Source of the DNA: Vespa crabro
Taxonomy: Eukaryota > Arthropoda > Insecta > Hymenoptera > Vespidae
Reading direction: 5' to 3'
DNA length: 64,000 nucleotides
Assembly (NCBI RefSeq): GCF_910589235.1
Contig: NC_060959.1
Span: 3,048,876-3,112,875 of the forward strand
Positions 63,028 through 64,000 of the stretch are shown here, piece by piece (within the stretch, counting starts at the first letter, position 1; each line of letters starts with the position of its first letter). Both the position numbers and the translations under genes were made by a program. Below the pieces are notes generated by a model. It saw nothing but the letters and a program-made list of their open reading frames with translations. It did no database searches and was not told where the DNA came from.

Positions 63028-64000
63028 AATATGTTTACGTTCATATTTATTTGTTATTGTTTTAATAATTGAATAATCATTATTGCAACATTAATATAAT
63101 ATTTTGTCACTAATAAATTACACTTTATAGAATATAATACATGTAATACAATACTCAATGAAACAATAATTCATAATTAAAAAACTTTATTAATAACGTT
63201 TACGTAATATAAATGACGTATTATTTAAATGTATTCGATATATTAAAATTTATTTCTCTTGGTGTTTACAAATTAATAATAAGTGACCTTCATAAGTAAA
63301 AATAATTATTTTCAAAACTCTCTTCATCATCCATATAGATTTATTCGATCTTATCAATCTTCAGATTAATAAAAATTTTATGACACAATTGATATCCATA
63401 TAAAAGATCAGTATTATTCCCATAATTATTATTCTCACTAACTATTTAAGAAGATATATATATCAAAAATATCCTAAATTTATATCATTAAATTTGTTCA
63501 ATATTCAACAAAAATATATCGTTGCAAATTTCGTTGATATTTCTACTTGAAAATGACTTCATTACAGGATGAAAAGAAAGTAAAAAGAAATAGTTCGTTT
63601 TACTTAACATTGGCATTTGTCGGAATAAAATAAGACATTTAAGAAATAGAAACGTTCAAGATACGCGTAGTTCGTTGCATTAAAAAGAAACAAATGGTTG
63701 AACAAAATGTTGAAGAAAAAAACAAGAGACGTCGTATCCCGTAGTAGTCTCTACGTAGGTATTTCAACAGTTTATCTCTTGCACGTCATTGAATCTACCC
63801 GTTATATGCTACGATCCCTCACCCCTCTATTTCATTCTTTTTTACCATTTTTTTCCTATCTTTTTACCATCCGATCTTATTTTCTCTCCTATGCTTCCGT
63901 TTATTTATACACGAGCTTGACTCGAATTATTCTTTTTCACGTGTACCAATGAGACGGAAAAGAAAAATAGGAAGAGAGGCAAAGGGGAGGAAAGAGTGGG
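63028..64000. other. Upstream flank of tincar, no gene seen
   Basis: AT-rich DNA. The tincar 5' UTR exon must lie to the right of 62195, here or beyond the window. A plus-strand frame at 63698-63952 is Phe/Ser/Leu-rich and not convincing. Confidence 0.4.

Noticed and set aside
1..64000. tRNA, rRNA and other structured RNA genes
   Set aside because: I looked for tRNA-like A and B boxes and rRNA signatures and found none I could support; a covariance-model scan would be decisive.

Overview
The window is AT-rich, intron-containing nuclear DNA of an insect, dense in (TA)n, (GA/CT)n and (ATT)n microsatellites and with scattered mariner-type transposons. The gene set (kinin and natalisin neuropeptide precursors, COMMD4, and a tincar-like eight-pass membrane protein) fits an insect. 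The overall look (short introns in small genes, many simple repeats, degenerate mariners) suggests Hymenoptera, but that order-level guess is inference. All gene models below were spliced by hand from reading frames, GT/AG sites and matching intron phases.

Layout. 1-3.1 kb: AT-rich, no gene recognised, one likely transposon end near 430-445. 3.18-5.07 kb (minus): a leucokinin (kinin) precursor of 337 residues in four coding exons, with a likely 5' UTR exon and TATA box near 7.0-7.3 kb. Its last intron carries a 132-bp mariner-derived MITE. 8.5-9.5 kb: a locally duplicated block. 9.69-11.45 kb (minus): a natalisin-type precursor of 479 residues in three coding exons. 12.0-15.5 kb (plus): COMMD4, 188 residues in seven coding exons, arranged head-to-head with natalisin. 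15.5-22.0 kb: simple repeats and probable 3' UTRs. 22.0-62.2 kb (minus): a tincar homologue, 1263 residues in eleven coding exons, with a 29.3-kb intron between coding exons 3 and 4. That intron holds most of the window's microsatellites, a damaged full-length mariner (54.4-55.6 kb), a GC-rich island of unknown origin (53.9-54.1 kb) and a pair of nuclear-receptor-like inverted repeats (35.5 and 36.4 kb). 58.1-59.3 kb, in the next intron, holds two foldback (long inverted repeat) elements. 62.3-63.0 kb holds a second, different mariner remnant just upstream of the first tincar coding exon.

How the parts relate. Two amidated-neuropeptide precursors lie next to each other on the same strand, with no other gene recognised between them. 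Kinins act on diuresis and feeding; natalisins are tachykinin-like peptides linked to reproduction. Both precursors contain decayed or altered peptide copies: kinin copies ending in Trp-Asp-Gly instead of Trp-Gly-Gly, and natalisin copies with Lys in place of the terminal Arg or without the amide-donor Gly. COMMD4 is a housekeeping Commander-complex subunit. The MITE inside the kinin gene and the mariner inside the tincar intron are the same family: the MITE is the two ends of that mariner joined together.

Nothing here looks like a bacterial-type system, CRISPR array, rRNA or tRNA gene. The most novel material is the altered peptide repertoire of the two neuropeptide genes and the mobile-element activity around them.
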